DNA of 64,000 nucleotides from Mesorhizobium sp. Root102 (GTDB lineage Bacteria > Pseudomonadota > Alphaproteobacteria > Rhizobiales > Rhizobiaceae). The translations under genes were made by a program, and so were the position numbers. Below are positions 35,349 through 44,437 of this stretch, in pieces. Each line of letters starts with the position of its first letter. Positions within the stretch are counted from its first letter, which is position 1. The stretch lies in assembly GCF_001425625.1 (NCBI RefSeq), contig NZ_LMCP01000034.1, positions 80,551 to 144,550 on the forward strand, written 5' to 3'. The notes beneath the pieces are model-generated. The model worked only from the letters and a program-made list of their open reading frames with translations, was not told the origin of the DNA and searched no databases.

Positions 35349-36512
35349 TTAGTCCCGTGCCACCGTCTCGGAAACCGTGATGCCACGTCTGGCCAGTTCG
35401 TCGAAGAACCTGATGTCGGGCACATGCAGCAGCGGGTTAAGCAGGCCGGGTTTGGTGATCTCGCCGCGTGCCAGCATCTGCGCCACGATGCTGGCGGGGT
35501 AGCCGACACCTAGGCTCATGCCGAACAGGCCGGAAGCCAGGTCGCGTTCGATGATCAGGTCCGACGTCACCGTCTTGGCGCGGCCGCCTTCAAGACCTGA
35601 AAAGACATTGCGCATCACGCACAGGTCCTTTTCGCCGGGGCCATATTGCAATTGGGGCCCGAGCAGCCGGCCGAGGAATTCGCGCGGGCTGTTGGAGGTG
35701 CCGGGCACCTTGTCTTCGGAGAGGAAGCCGAGCTCCTTCAACGGCGCCCAGAAGGCCGACCATCCCGGCCAGCGCAGTGTGTAGCGGCCGGAGCGGCGCA
35801 GCCCCTTGGCGACGTCCAGCATCTCGACATAGTGCAGCGCGTCGCCATTGGGGAAGGCTTCCAGTTTGCCGAGGCCCGCGACCTCTATCTCATGGATGAA
35901 CCGATTGTCGTGCTGCTGGCCGGCCGGCACCGCGACGCGTTTTCCGTCCTCGATCATCACGCTGTCGCGGTTCTGGCTGACCAGGACCATGTCGAAATTC
36001 CAGCTCACCTTGTAGCAAAGCGGCTTGGCCATCGCCTTCGGCTCGGGGATGCCGCCGCAATAGGAATCGATCGAAGAAATCGAAGAGAACTGCCTGGCGG
36101 CGCGCGCGTAGAGCACGAGGTCTATGCCGGGGTCGAGCCCGCATTCGGTCATGATCGAAACGCCCGCCTGTTCGGCGGCCGGCGCCAGATCGGCGATCGA
36201 CTTGGCGTAATTGGTGGTGACCAGCGGCGTGCGGGTGGCGATCGAGGCCTGCACCGCCTCGCGCATCAATGGCTGCGGCAGCAGGTCGATGACGGCGTCG
36301 ACATCGTTAAGCACGGTGGCCAGCGCCGGGCCGATCGCGCCCTCGGGCACCACGAAGCGCACGCGGGCAAGGTCGGTTAGGCCGGCAAGCCGGGCAGGGC
36401 CGTCCGGCGCGGTATCGACGCAGACCACTTGCTCGACGCCGTCGCTGGCGACGAGATCGGCGATTGCTGCCCGGCCTTGCAGGCCGAGGCCGCCCAGTAC
36501 CGCGATCTTCAT
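35349..36512 (-). CDS. Saccharopine dehydrogenase family protein
   Basis: The product has 387 residues from MKIAVLGGLGLQGRAAIADL, an NAD(P)-binding Rossmann start. Later family blocks are TECGLDPGIDLVLYA and GGIPEPKAMAKPLCYKVSWN. It belongs to the saccharopine dehydrogenase/carboxynorspermidine synthase group, which acts on amino-acid imine adducts. It overlaps the Lrp gene stop by 4 bp and is followed by the amino acid importer, so regulator, enzyme and uptake form one operon. Confidence 0.88.
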   Translation of the reverse strand: MKIAVLGGLGLQGRAAIADLVASDGVEQVVCVDTAPDGPARLAGLTDLARVRFVVPEGAIGPALATVLNDVDAVIDLLPQPLMREAVQASIATRTPLVTTNYAKSIADLAPAAEQAGVSIMTECGLDPGIDLVLYARAARQFSSISSIDSYCGGIPEPKAMAKPLCYKVSWNFDMVLVSQNRDSVMIEDGKRVAVPAGQQHDNRFIHEIEVAGLGKLEAFPNGDALHYVEMLDVAKGLRRSGRYTLRWPGWSAFWAPLKELGFLSEDKVPGTSNSPREFLGRLLGPQLQYGPGEKDLCVMRNVFSGLEGGRAKTVTSDLIIERDLASGLFGMSLGVGYPASIVAQMLARGEITKPGLLNPLLHVPDIRFFDELARRGITVSETVARD

Positions 36513-37009
36513 GCCGGCTCCTTGCGGTCGTCCGACCAGCAGCCTTCCGGCAGGCTGACCCATTTGTTGCAGGACGCCATGACGACGAAGGTCTCGCTGC
36601 GCACGACTTCGCCCGGCTCGCCTGCGCCGGGGATCAGTTCGCTGGTGACGCGGTAGAGATCGGCGACGTCACCGGCCACCGTCACGTCGACGATGATGTC
36701 GAAGCGCCCGGTGACCACCGAAGCCGAGTTGACGAAGGGCAGTTCGGAAATGCGTTGCGCCAGTTCGCGAGCCCGGCCGCGCCCCTGGGCATTGATGCCG
36801 ACAATGGCCGAGATCAGCTCGGGCCTCTCGGTCAGGTTCAGCAGGCCGACGATCTTGAGCAGGTTGCGGTCGAGCAGGTTGCGCAGGCGCGTGCGCACCG
36901 TCGGCACCGAAATCGCCAATATCTCGGCGATGCGATTGATGCCCGGCTGTGCATCCTGCGACAGCTGTTTGACCAGCCGCCGATCGGTCAGATCGAGATG
37001 TTCCCGCAA
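36509..37009 (-). CDS. Lrp/AsnC family transcriptional regulator
   Basis: The product has 166 residues. The N-terminal helix-turn-helix is DRRLVKQLSQDAQPGINRIA, followed by EILAISVPTVRTRLRNLLDR. The C-terminal ligand domain has SASVVTGRFDIIVDVTVAGD, the RAM-domain strand that binds amino acids. It is the first gene of the saccharopine dehydrogenase/ABC operon and probably senses the transported amino acid. A short tail (WSDDRKEPA) extends past the usual end. Confidence 0.92.
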   Translation of the reverse strand: MREHLDLTDRRLVKQLSQDAQPGINRIAEILAISVPTVRTRLRNLLDRNLLKIVGLLNLTERPELISAIVGINAQGRGRARELAQRISELPFVNSASVVTGRFDIIVDVTVAGDVADLYRVTSELIPGAGEPGEVVRSETFVVMASCNKWVSLPEGCWSDDRKEPA

Positions 37010-37164
37010 AGCCCCTGTCTTTCACAAAAGGAAAAAACGTCGGCAATTTTTTTGCCAATGTGCAAACAAGCTACGTCACGGATATTTGAAAAGCAAGGCC
37101 ATGATTCTGCGCTGATGGGGATACCGGCGCTGGCCGGCTCGGCCTTGCGGTCGCTGGTCCGGCT

Positions 37165-38037
37165 TCAGACGAGTGCTGACGCCAGCAGTTTTGCCTGCGG
37201 CGTCAAATCGTCGAAGCGGCGGGCGCAGAGGTTGAGCTGGCGCGTCGCCCAGTCGTTGGTCAGCCGCAGTGTGCGCAGCGTCCGCGCCGAGCGGCGGGCG
37301 GCACTTTCCGGCACGATGGCGATGCCGGCGCCCTGCGCGACAAGCCGGCAGACATTGTCGAGGCCAGGCACGCGGATGCGAAAATGCAGATGGCCGCCAA
37401 GGCGGGCTGCCTGGCGGGTGACGTGCTCCTGCAGGGCATGGCCGGTGCTGAGGCCAACGAAGGGGTCACCGAGGATGTCGGTCAGGCTGGCGGTTCGACC
37501 TTCGAGGCCCGGCCAATTGCGCGGGGCGATCACCACCAGCCGGTCGATGAAGAACGGTTTCTGCTCGAGATGCGACAGGCCGGCCCAGGTCGCGGCGATG
37601 CCGAGATCGGCCGCACCGCTGGCCACGGCCTCGACGATCTCATGGCTGGGCCGCTCGTCGAGATCGATGTCGATCCGGGGATGCGCGACCAGGAAAGCCG
37701 GCAGGATCTTGGGCAGCATCTCGCTGGTGGCGGCGGTGTTGGCCATGAGCCGCACGCGGGCGCGCAGGCCCGTGGCATAGGCGGCGAGATCGCCGGCCAT
37801 CGCCTCGATCTGGTTCTGCACGGCGCGCGCATGATGCAGCAGCGCCTGTCCGGCGGCCGTCGGCACCACGCCACGGCGGCGGCGCTCCAGCAGCGGCGCG
37901 CCGAGCCGCTCCTCCATGCCCTTGATGCGGGCACTGGCCGAGGCCAGGGCCAGCCCGGCAAGCTCGGCGCCATGGGTGATGCTGCCGCGCTCGGCCACCA
38001 GCAGGAACAGGCGGAGGTCGACCAGATCGAAGCGCAT
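37165..38037 (-). CDS. LysR family transcriptional regulator
   Basis: The product has 290 residues from MRFDLVDLRLFLLVAERGS; the frame is open further upstream but non-conserved. The helix-turn-helix is followed by ARIKGMEERLGAPLLERRRR. The effector part resembles the CysL/CbbR-like group found next to TauE/SafE exporters (LVAQGAGIAIVPESAARR). It is divergent from the small-protein/TauE pair and is its likely regulator. Confidence 0.9.
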   Translation of the reverse strand: MRFDLVDLRLFLLVAERGSITHGAELAGLALASASARIKGMEERLGAPLLERRRRGVVPTAAGQALLHHARAVQNQIEAMAGDLAAYATGLRARVRLMANTAATSEMLPKILPAFLVAHPRIDIDLDERPSHEIVEAVASGAADLGIAATWAGLSHLEQKPFFIDRLVVIAPRNWPGLEGRTASLTDILGDPFVGLSTGHALQEHVTRQAARLGGHLHFRIRVPGLDNVCRLVAQGAGIAIVPESAARRSARTLRTLRLTNDWATRQLNLCARRFDDLTPQAKLLASALV

Positions 38038-38173
38038 TCTTTGCTCCTGTGAACATGCGGCGCCTGGGGAGGCGGTCTGCTCTCCTGCCTTCGTCGTGGC
38101 CGAAGGCTGGCAGCGCAACTTCCACATTGTGACCGGGTTCCATCTGCGTCAAACAGTTTCGAAGGAGATTGTG

Positions 38174-38392
38174 ATGAGCGAACGAGTATCAGGCCGGCTC
38201 GGCATCCTCGAAAGCACAGCGATCGTGTTGGCCATTGCCGTGGCTGGCCTTGCCATGACGCGAGCGGGGCCAGGCCCGCGGGGATGCGCGGCAACGGTCG
38301 CATCCGCCAGCCGCGACGCGGCGCCGGCAAAACCCACACCCGAGGCCGCCAGCCCGGATGCCGATGCAACCGACATGCTGCTGCATGACTGA
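38174..38392 (+). CDS. Small single-pass membrane protein before TauE gene
   Basis: The product has 72 residues from ATG 38174, with GAAGGAGATT immediately upstream. One helix (LESTAIVLAIAVAGLAMTRA) is followed by an alanine/proline-rich, probably disordered tail. It ends 21 bp before the TauE/SafE gene. I do not recognise the family; the strong ribosome binding site and spacing support it being real and co-transcribed. Confidence 0.5.
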   Translation: MSERVSGRLGILESTAIVLAIAVAGLAMTRAGPGPRGCAATVASASRDAAPAKPTPEAASPDADATDMLLHD

Positions 38393-38413
38393 TCCCGCCC
38401 TGGAGATGCGATC

Positions 38414-39694
38414 ATGCTGAGCGCAGGGGTCCTCGCCTGGATAGGCGCCGTCTTCCTCGCCGCCGGCTTCGTCAAGGGCGTCGTCGGCATGGGGCTGCCG
38501 ACCGTGGCGATGGGCCTGCTGGCGGTGATGATGCCGCCGGCGCAAGCTGCCGCTTTGCTGTTGATTCCGTCGCTGGTCACCAATCTCTGGCAATTGCTGA
38601 CCGGGCCATCCTTCGGCGGCCTATGCAAGCGACTGTGGACGATGATGGCCGCAATCGTGCTCGGCACCGTAACCGGTGCCGGCCTGCTGACCAGTGCACA
38701 TACGGGCGCGGCGTCGGCGGGGCTGGGCCTGGCGCTGGTGCTTTATGCCATCCTCGGCCTCGCCAAGGCCGGCTTCACCACGCCGGCGCGCCACGAGGCC
38801 TTGATGTCACCGCTGGTCGGCGTGGCGACAGGGCTGGTCACCGGCGCCGCCGGCGTCTTCGTCATCCCGGCGGTGCCCTATCTGCAATCGTTGCGGCTCG
38901 ACAAGGAAGACCTGATCCAGGCGCTCGGCCTGTCCTTCACCGTGTCGACGGCAGCGCTCGCCATCGGGCTGTTCAGGACCGGCGCCCTGGCATCGCCGAC
39001 GGAGCAACTGGCGGGGTCGGTCGTCGCCCTTGCGCCGGCACTGGCCGGCATGTTCGCCGGCCAGGCGCTGCGCCAGAAGATGAGCGTCGAGACCTTCCGC
39101 ACAGTGTTCTTCGCCGGGCTGCTGGCGCTGGGGGGCTATCTCGCGGTAGAAGTGGTTCTCCAGCCGTGCTTTGCGGCAGACTTAACGCACCACCAGAACC
39201 GGAATCTCGGTGTAGGACAGGACTTCCGCCGTCTGGCTTCCCAAAAGCAGCTTACCCAGTCCGCGACGACCATGCGAGGCCATGACGATCAGGTCGCAGC
39301 CTCCCGTCCGCGACAGCTCCAGGATCGCCTCGGCGGGCCTTTTGTCCTCGATATGCACGACCTGAGCGGAGACGCCGGCGACATCCGCCGATGCCTTGCA
39401 CTTGTCGAGAACCTCCTTGGCGTATTTGCGCGCTTCTTCCTGATACGCGGCGAACTCATCGCCGGCGGCATAGCCAGCCATGGCGCCGCTCCAGGCGAAG
39501 ATCGGGAATTGTTCGGAGACTGTGATGAAAGTAACGGAGGCGCAGAGGTCCTTGGCCAGCGTCAGGCCGTGGGCAACGCCCTTGTCGGCCAGTTCCGATC
39601 CGTCCGTGGCAATAAGCAAATGTTTGTACATGATGACATGACCTGTTGTGCAAGGGCCAATGCCCTTGAGGGCGGGGAGCCTTGTGGAGGCTGA
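38414..39694 (+). CDS. TauE/SafE family sulfite/anion exporter, C-terminal stop lost
   Basis: The first about 250 residues are a normal TauE/SafE permease: FVKGVVGMGLPTVAMGLLAV, LLIPSLVTNLWQLL, LVTGAAGVFVIPAVPYLQSL and GQALRQKMS, with seven or eight helices. The expected end is near 39170, but the frame stays open to 39694, adding about 170 residues that are only the antisense of the uspA gene. A G-run at 39130-39135 is a natural place for an indel: one G fewer gives a stop at 39147-39149. The family exports sulfite or sulfonates. Confidence 0.8.
   Translation: MLSAGVLAWIGAVFLAAGFVKGVVGMGLPTVAMGLLAVMMPPAQAAALLLIPSLVTNLWQLLTGPSFGGLCKRLWTMMAAIVLGTVTGAGLLTSAHTGAASAGLGLALVLYAILGLAKAGFTTPARHEALMSPLVGVATGLVTGAAGVFVIPAVPYLQSLRLDKEDLIQALGLSFTVSTAALAIGLFRTGALASPTEQLAGSVVALAPALAGMFAGQALRQKMSVETFRTVFFAGLLALGGYLAVEVVLQPCFAADLTHHQNRNLGVGQDFRRLASQKQLTQSATTMRGHDDQVAASRPRQLQDRLGGPFVLDMHDLSGDAGDIRRCLALVENLLGVFARFFLIRGELIAGGIASHGAAPGEDRELFGDCDESNGGAEVLGQRQAVGNALVGQFRSVRGNKQMFVHDDMTCCARANALEGGEPCGG
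39182..39631 (-). CDS. Universal stress protein (UspA family)
   Basis: The product has 149 residues. It starts MYKHLLIATDGSELADKGV and ends with the ATP-binding signature MASHGRRGLGKLLLGSQTAE plus VLSYTEIPVLVVR. A full single UspA domain is present. It is transcribed against the TauE reading frame, which overlaps it completely. This is probably an accident of the lost TauE stop. Its role is stress survival; the trigger is unknown. Confidence 0.93.
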   Translation of the reverse strand: MYKHLLIATDGSELADKGVAHGLTLAKDLCASVTFITVSEQFPIFAWSGAMAGYAAGDEFAAYQEEARKYAKEVLDKCKASADVAGVSAQVVHIEDKRPAEAILELSRTGGCDLIVMASHGRRGLGKLLLGSQTAEVLSYTEIPVLVVR

Positions 39695-39836
39695 CCTTGA
39701 TATAGTCGCGGCATCGGGCTGATCACAGGGCCAGCCTGATGCGGATCAGGGCCAGGCGGCCACGCAGTTTCGTACTAGGCGGATTCCCCTTTGCCGCATC
39801 GTCGCTTAAGGTGCCGGCGACATTGAAAGGCATTCC

Positions 39837-40418
39837 ATGAGCAGCGCCTATCCCCAAATCCATCTGGTCCGGCATGGCGAGACGGCGTGGAGTCTTTCGG
39901 GGCAGCACACCGGCCGCACCGACATGCCGTTGACGCCGGCCGGCGAGGCCGCCGCGCAGGGTGTCGCGGATCGCCTGAAAGGCCTGTCTTTTTCGGCCGT
40001 ATGGTCGAGCCCTTCGCAGCGCGCCTACAACACCGGCGTGCTGGCTGGCTTCGGCTCGCAAAGCGTCAAGAAGGACGATCTGCAGGAGTGGGATTACGGC
40101 GCCTATGAGGGGCTGACGACGAAGCAGATCCTGGCCGAACGACCCGGCTGGAACGTGTTTCGCGATGGTTGCCCGAAGGGCGAGATGGCGGCCGATGTCG
40201 GCGCGCGGGCGGATGCGATTATCGGACAGGTTCGTGACGCTGGCGGCTCGATCCTGGTGTTTTCCAGCGCACATTTTCTGCGCGTGCTGGCGGCTCGCTG
40301 GATCGGGCTACCGCCCGAAGGCGGCGCGCTGTTCGTGCTCGATACGGCCAGCATCAGCATGCTCGGCTACGAGCACGACCTGAGCGAGCCTGTCATTCGG
40401 AAATGGAACCAGAGATAG
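39837..40418 (+). CDS. Histidine phosphatase family protein
   Basis: The product has 193 residues. The phospho-histidine motif is IHLVRHGETAWSLSGQHTGR near the N-terminus. Other catalytic residues are the arginine in WSSPSQRAYNTG, the glutamate in LQEWDYGAYEGL and the second histidine in FSSAHFLRVLA. This is the phosphoglycerate mutase-like group with broad phosphatase activity on small molecules. It has no operon partner. Confidence 0.92.
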   Translation: MSSAYPQIHLVRHGETAWSLSGQHTGRTDMPLTPAGEAAAQGVADRLKGLSFSAVWSSPSQRAYNTGVLAGFGSQSVKKDDLQEWDYGAYEGLTTKQILAERPGWNVFRDGCPKGEMAADVGARADAIIGQVRDAGGSILVFSSAHFLRVLAARWIGLPPEGGALFVLDTASISMLGYEHDLSEPVIRKWNQR

Positions 40419-40449
40419 GGCGGCTGCGGCCAGCAGCGCCGCTTCCACT

Positions 40450-40851
40450 CTATTTATCGAACTTCCTGATCGCCTCGGCGGTCACCGGCGTGAAGAAATT
40501 CACCAGATTGCCGTCGGGGTCGCGAAACAGCAGCGAGCGATTGCCCCAGGGCATGGTGGTCGGCTTCTGCACCGTAACATCCCTGAGGAGGTCCGAGAGC
40601 CTGGCGAATTCCGCATCGACGTCGCCGACGCGGAATTCGATGATGGCCGTGTGGTTGTCGGCGGGGCGGGCGACGTCGCCGCCGAACAGCATCAAGGTGC
40701 GCGTGCTGCCGATCGCCAGCGTGCAGGCCGGCGTCGCCAGTTCAGCGAAGTCTTCCGTGTACACCGTCACGGGCATGCCGGTGATCTCGCCATAGAAGCG
40801 CACGAGGCGCTGGACGTCTGACGTGATGATGCGGACAGAGACGAAATTCAT
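40450..40851 (-). CDS. VOC family protein (glyoxalase fold)
   Basis: The product has 133 residues, with AAGGAG before the start. Two babbab units are visible: VRIITSDVQRLVRFYGEITG and SLLFRDPDGNLVNFFTPV. The spacing is that of vicinal-oxygen-chelate proteins such as glyoxalase or bleomycin-resistance types. The metal ligands and substrate cannot be fixed. It ends near the histidine phosphatase on the other strand. Confidence 0.9.
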   Translation of the reverse strand: MNFVSVRIITSDVQRLVRFYGEITGMPVTVYTEDFAELATPACTLAIGSTRTLMLFGGDVARPADNHTAIIEFRVGDVDAEFARLSDLLRDVTVQKPTTMPWGNRSLLFRDPDGNLVNFFTPVTAEAIRKFDK

Positions 40852-40948
40852 CGCGTTGGCTCCTTGGATTGCTGGAGCCGCTGCCGGCCCATGACCGACC
40901 TATAGGCCAGGCCTCCTGACAGCTTCCTGTCAGGAGATGATGCGATGA

Positions 40949-41038
40949 TCATTTGTTCGGTTTGGGCCAGACAGGCGGCAGGCCGAAGTCGGCGAACAGC
41001 TCGGCCCCGAGCGGGCCGACATAGACGATCCCATGCAT
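40949..41038 (-). CDS. Very small ORF, uncertain
   Basis: A 29-codon frame beginning MHGIVYVGPLGAELFADFGL is preceded by GTGAGGTG, a good ribosome binding site. The frame is open upstream to 41170 without homology that I recognise. It could be a real micro-protein or the tail of a decayed gene. Confidence 0.25.
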   Translation of the reverse strand: MHGIVYVGPLGAELFADFGLPPVWPKPNK

Positions 41039-41170
41039 CACCTCACTTTTCCGACCTGGAGGGTTCCAGCGCCTGTAGGTGAAGACGGTGGGGCTGGGTG
41101 GCGGGACGGATTTTTCTGCGGCGTTCTCAAGAACCCACCGACGAGTTCCGTGGCGCCTTTGAGCTCTCAC

Positions 41171-41917
41171 TCACCCCGCCAGCAGCGCCAGTTCCTCCGG
41201 CGTCAAATGCCGTGCCGTGCCCTTGGCGAGGTCGCCGAGCGCCAGGTGGCCGATGGCGATGCGGATGAGGCGTTTGACCTCGATGCCGTGCGCGGCGAGC
41301 AGGCGGCGGATGTGGCGGTTGCGGCCTTCGCCGAGCACGATCTCCAGCCAGGCGGTGCGGCCGCCGCTGCGCAACAGTTCGACCGAGCTGGCGGTCAGGG
41401 TCTCGCCGTCGACGGTCACGCCTGCGCGGAACTTGTCCAGCATCGTCTCATCCGGGACGGTGCCGATCTGCACGTGGTAGGTCTTGGGCAAATGCGAGGC
41501 CGGGTCCATCAGCCGGTTGGCAAAGCGGGTGTCGTTGGTCATCAGCAGCAGGCCCTCGCTCGCCTTGTCGAGGCGGCCGACAGGCGAGACGAAGGGCAGG
41601 TCGAGCCCTTCCAGGCAGGCATAGACGGTGTCGCGCTGTTGCGGGTCGTCGCGGGTGGTGACCAGCCCGCGCGACTTGTTGAGGATGAGATAGACCTTGC
41701 GCTCGGCAACCACCGGTCTGTCGTCGACGACGATGCGGTCGCGATCGAGGTCGACGCGCAGGGCGGTATTGCGCACCACCTTGCCGCCGACACGGACGCG
41801 CCCTTCCGCGATCAGCACCTCGGCCTGCGTGCGCGAGCACAGGCCAAGCTTCGACAGCGCCCGGTTCAGGCTGACGCCCAATGGCTTGCTGGTGGCTCGT
41901 GGCTGGCGTGGTGTCAT
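41171..41917 (-). CDS. RNA pseudouridine synthase, RsuA/RluE family
   Basis: The product has 248 residues. The N-terminal S4 RNA-binding domain reads NRALSKLGLCSRTQAEVLIA. The catalytic domain has VYLILNKSRGLVTTRDD and the active-site aspartate in FVSPVGRLDKASEGLLLMTN, then LGEGRNRHIRRLLAAHG. It isomerises uridine to pseudouridine in rRNA. Whether the site is in 16S or 23S rRNA cannot be told by eye. Confidence 0.93.
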   Translation of the reverse strand: MTPRQPRATSKPLGVSLNRALSKLGLCSRTQAEVLIAEGRVRVGGKVVRNTALRVDLDRDRIVVDDRPVVAERKVYLILNKSRGLVTTRDDPQQRDTVYACLEGLDLPFVSPVGRLDKASEGLLLMTNDTRFANRLMDPASHLPKTYHVQIGTVPDETMLDKFRAGVTVDGETLTASSVELLRSGGRTAWLEIVLGEGRNRHIRRLLAAHGIEVKRLIRIAIGHLALGDLAKGTARHLTPEELALLAG

Positions 41918-42069
41918 GTCCTGTGCTTTGTCATTCCGGACGATGGTCCGGCTGGGGTACGCGCCGGCGGGCCTGCCGCCGACACGGTCGTTTGGTGCGT
42001 GGTCGAGCTTGCCGCCGCGCCTTGGCTATCACGCGCATCCGGTCTTGCTCAAGCCGCTGGCAGGGCCGA

Positions 42070-42936
42070 CTATCTGGTCGCACCGGCGACGAGCATTTCG
42101 CACGGCCCCTCGAACTGTCCGTCATGCTCGAACTGGCCAAGCGCGGTCTCGATCTCCGCCCAGGCGTCGTCCTGCTCGCTGGGCGACAGGCCGGCCAGCA
42201 TCTGGTGCAGGGCGCCGAAAGACTCCTGCTCGAACTGCAGGCATTCCAGCGCCGATTGCAGCCGCACCGGCGCGTTGACCTTTTCGATGCGCACGTCATG
42301 GAAACCGGCATCGGTTAGGCGCTTGGCAAGCACCGCCGGGTCCCCCAGGCTGAACGGTCCGGGCTGGCCGGGTAGAGGCGCGGGCAGGGCGGAGCGGCGG
42401 CGGATGATGCCGACCGGGATCGAGAAGAACGGGTTCTTGTCGGCGGTGGAATAGACGATGGCGCCAACCTTGCCGCCCGGCTTGAGATGATCGCGCCTGC
42501 CGCCCAGCGCCCGGTTCTGGTCGGGAAAATAGATCAGGCCAACGCGCGAGATCACAGCGTCGAACGGTTGGGCTGATATGGCATCCAGCATTTCGCCGTC
42601 GGCAACGACCGTGTCTACATTGGCATGGCCGGCCAGCTTGGCGTTGCTGGCGGCAAAGTCGAGAATGCCCGGCGAGATGTCGGTGGCCAGCACATAGCCT
42701 GTCGGCCCCACACGCCGCGCGGCGGTCAGCGTCTCTTCTCCGGCACCGGCGGCGACATCGAGGACCCGGCTGCCCTTGCCGATATCGGTCATATCAAGCA
42801 TCAGTTCGGTGGCAGGCCCCAGCCAGCGGGTCAAAAGCGGACCCAAGCGGTTCCAGGCTTCGGCGGCGCTGTCCCATTGCTTGCGGGTGGTGTCCTTGAA
42901 CTTGACCGGATCGAAAATCGGTTGCTGCACGGTCAT
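42070..42936 (-). CDS. Class I SAM-dependent methyltransferase
   Basis: The product has 288 residues from MTVQQPIFDPVKFKDTTRKQ, behind AGGAGCAAGCC. The SAM-binding fold shows SRVLDVAAGAGEETLTAARR (motif I), YVLATDISPG (motif II) and the late HLKPGGKVGAIVY. It looks like the UbiE-like group. It is divergent from a LysR regulator, which may control it. The acceptor is unknown. Confidence 0.9.
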   Translation of the reverse strand: MTVQQPIFDPVKFKDTTRKQWDSAAEAWNRLGPLLTRWLGPATELMLDMTDIGKGSRVLDVAAGAGEETLTAARRVGPTGYVLATDISPGILDFAASNAKLAGHANVDTVVADGEMLDAISAQPFDAVISRVGLIYFPDQNRALGGRRDHLKPGGKVGAIVYSTADKNPFFSIPVGIIRRRSALPAPLPGQPGPFSLGDPAVLAKRLTDAGFHDVRIEKVNAPVRLQSALECLQFEQESFGALHQMLAGLSPSEQDDAWAEIETALGQFEHDGQFEGPCEMLVAGATR

Positions 42937-43053
42937 GGCTTGCTCCTGAAAGGCACTATTGCCTCTCCGGAAACCGTATTGATCGCGTAGTTCTGGTACC
43001 ATTCTCGAAATCTTGACGCCCATTTTGCAAAATTGCACGGATCGGGGTCCAGA

Positions 43054-43965
43054 ATGCATTGGGACGACTTGCGGATCTTCCTGGCCGTCGCGCGCGACGG
43101 CTCGATCAGCGGCGCCGCAAAACGCATGAACATCCAGCACTCCACCGTGTCGCGCCGCATCCGGCTGCTGGAGACGCAGCTTGGCACGCGGCTGATCGAG
43201 CGCAAGAAATCAGGCTATGAGCTAACGCCCGCCGGCGACGAGTTGAGGATGGCGGCCGGCAAGATGGAGCTGGAAGTGCTCGAGGTCGAGGGCGCGCTCG
43301 GCGGTCAGGAAGACCGTGTCGCCGGGGAACTAACGGTATCGGCGATCAACAACGTGGCCTCATCCGTGCTGATGCCGATCTTCGCTGGCTTCAGCGAGGC
43401 ATATCCGGATATCCGGCTGCATGTTCAGGTCTCCAACACATATGTCAGCCTGGCCGAACGTCATGCCGACATCGCCATCCGGCTGACCAATACGCCGCTG
43501 GACACATTGGTCGGCACGCGGCTCGCCAATGTGGCGTCGGCCGTTTACGGAGAAAAGCGCTACCTGGAGGGCCTGCGCGCCAGCGGTGCCACGCCGCTCT
43601 GGATCGGCGTGGAATGTTGCGCCTTCCATCGATCCTGGACCCATGCGGCATGCCCGGATCACCGGCACAGTTTCTTCGTCGATGACACGCTGCTGACGCT
43701 CGCCGCCCTGAAGCAGGGGCTCGGCCTGGCCTATCTGCCATGCTTCATGGGCGACAGCGCCGAGGAGCTGGGGCGCTTTCGCCAACCGGACCCGATCCAC
43801 GATCTTGGGCTCTGGCTGCTCTTCCATCCAGACCTGCGGCGAACCAAGCGCGTCAGGGTGTTTCGCGAACACATGGTGGCGCGCATTCGCGACCAGAGTG
43901 CGTTGTTCGAGGGCCGCCTGCCGCGCCAGATCGGCGTTAGCCGCATGAATGCGCAGCATGAGTGA
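43054..43965 (+). CDS. LysR family transcriptional regulator
   Basis: The product has 303 residues from MHWDDLRIFLAVARDGSISG, then AAKRMNIQHSTVSRRIRLLE. The effector domain contains ELTVSAINNVASSVLMPIF and SLAERHADIAIRL, typical of members that use short effector domains. It is divergent from the methyltransferase gene and overlaps the downstream SRPBCC gene by 8 bp, so it may control both. Confidence 0.92.
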   Translation: MHWDDLRIFLAVARDGSISGAAKRMNIQHSTVSRRIRLLETQLGTRLIERKKSGYELTPAGDELRMAAGKMELEVLEVEGALGGQEDRVAGELTVSAINNVASSVLMPIFAGFSEAYPDIRLHVQVSNTYVSLAERHADIAIRLTNTPLDTLVGTRLANVASAVYGEKRYLEGLRASGATPLWIGVECCAFHRSWTHAACPDHRHSFFVDDTLLTLAALKQGLGLAYLPCFMGDSAEELGRFRQPDPIHDLGLWLLFHPDLRRTKRVRVFREHMVARIRDQSALFEGRLPRQIGVSRMNAQHE

Positions 43966-44404
43966 GTCTCCCGCGCCGATCACCAAGATTGTCGTCATCG
44001 GTGCCGAGCCGGCCAAGGTCTGGCGGATACTGACGACGCCAGAAATGATCCCGCAATGGATGTCCGACGAGGAGTTGACCGTCAACCTGCAGGGGCATGC
44101 CGGCGGCGCGATCATGATGCGCGGACTGCTGCACGGAATGCCGTTCGAGAACCATGGTACCATCCGCGCTCTTGAGCCGAAAAAGAGCTTCGCGTACAGC
44201 TACTGGAGCACGCTGTCGGCCTCGCGGCTGGCGGACGTGCCCGAAAACCACACCGTGGTCAGCTTCGATCTGGCGCCGGCGGATGGGGGAACGCTGCTGA
44301 CGCTGACGCTCAGCGACTTCGCCGAACCGGCGATCCGTCCGTATGCCAATCTCTATTGGGGTCCGACCTTGCAGATACTCAAGGCGGTCTGCGAGCGCGC
44401 TTGA
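43958..44404 (+). CDS. SRPBCC/AHSA1 domain protein
   Basis: The product has 148 residues. It has the START-like fold of activator-of-Hsp90-type proteins: ITKIVVIGAEPAKVWRILTT at the start, PQWMSDEELTVNLQGHAGGA, a central FENHGTIRALEPKKSFAYSY, and a long C-terminal helix ending near AVCERA. Bacterial members bind hydrophobic ligands or act as regulators' partners. The start overlaps the LysR stop, implying coupled translation. Confidence 0.85.
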   Translation: MSESPAPITKIVVIGAEPAKVWRILTTPEMIPQWMSDEELTVNLQGHAGGAIMMRGLLHGMPFENHGTIRALEPKKSFAYSYWSTLSASRLADVPENHTVVSFDLAPADGGTLLTLTLSDFAEPAIRPYANLYWGPTLQILKAVCERA

Positions 44405-44437
44405 GGGCGTCATCGCAGCGGATGGGTCGTCCTGCCC

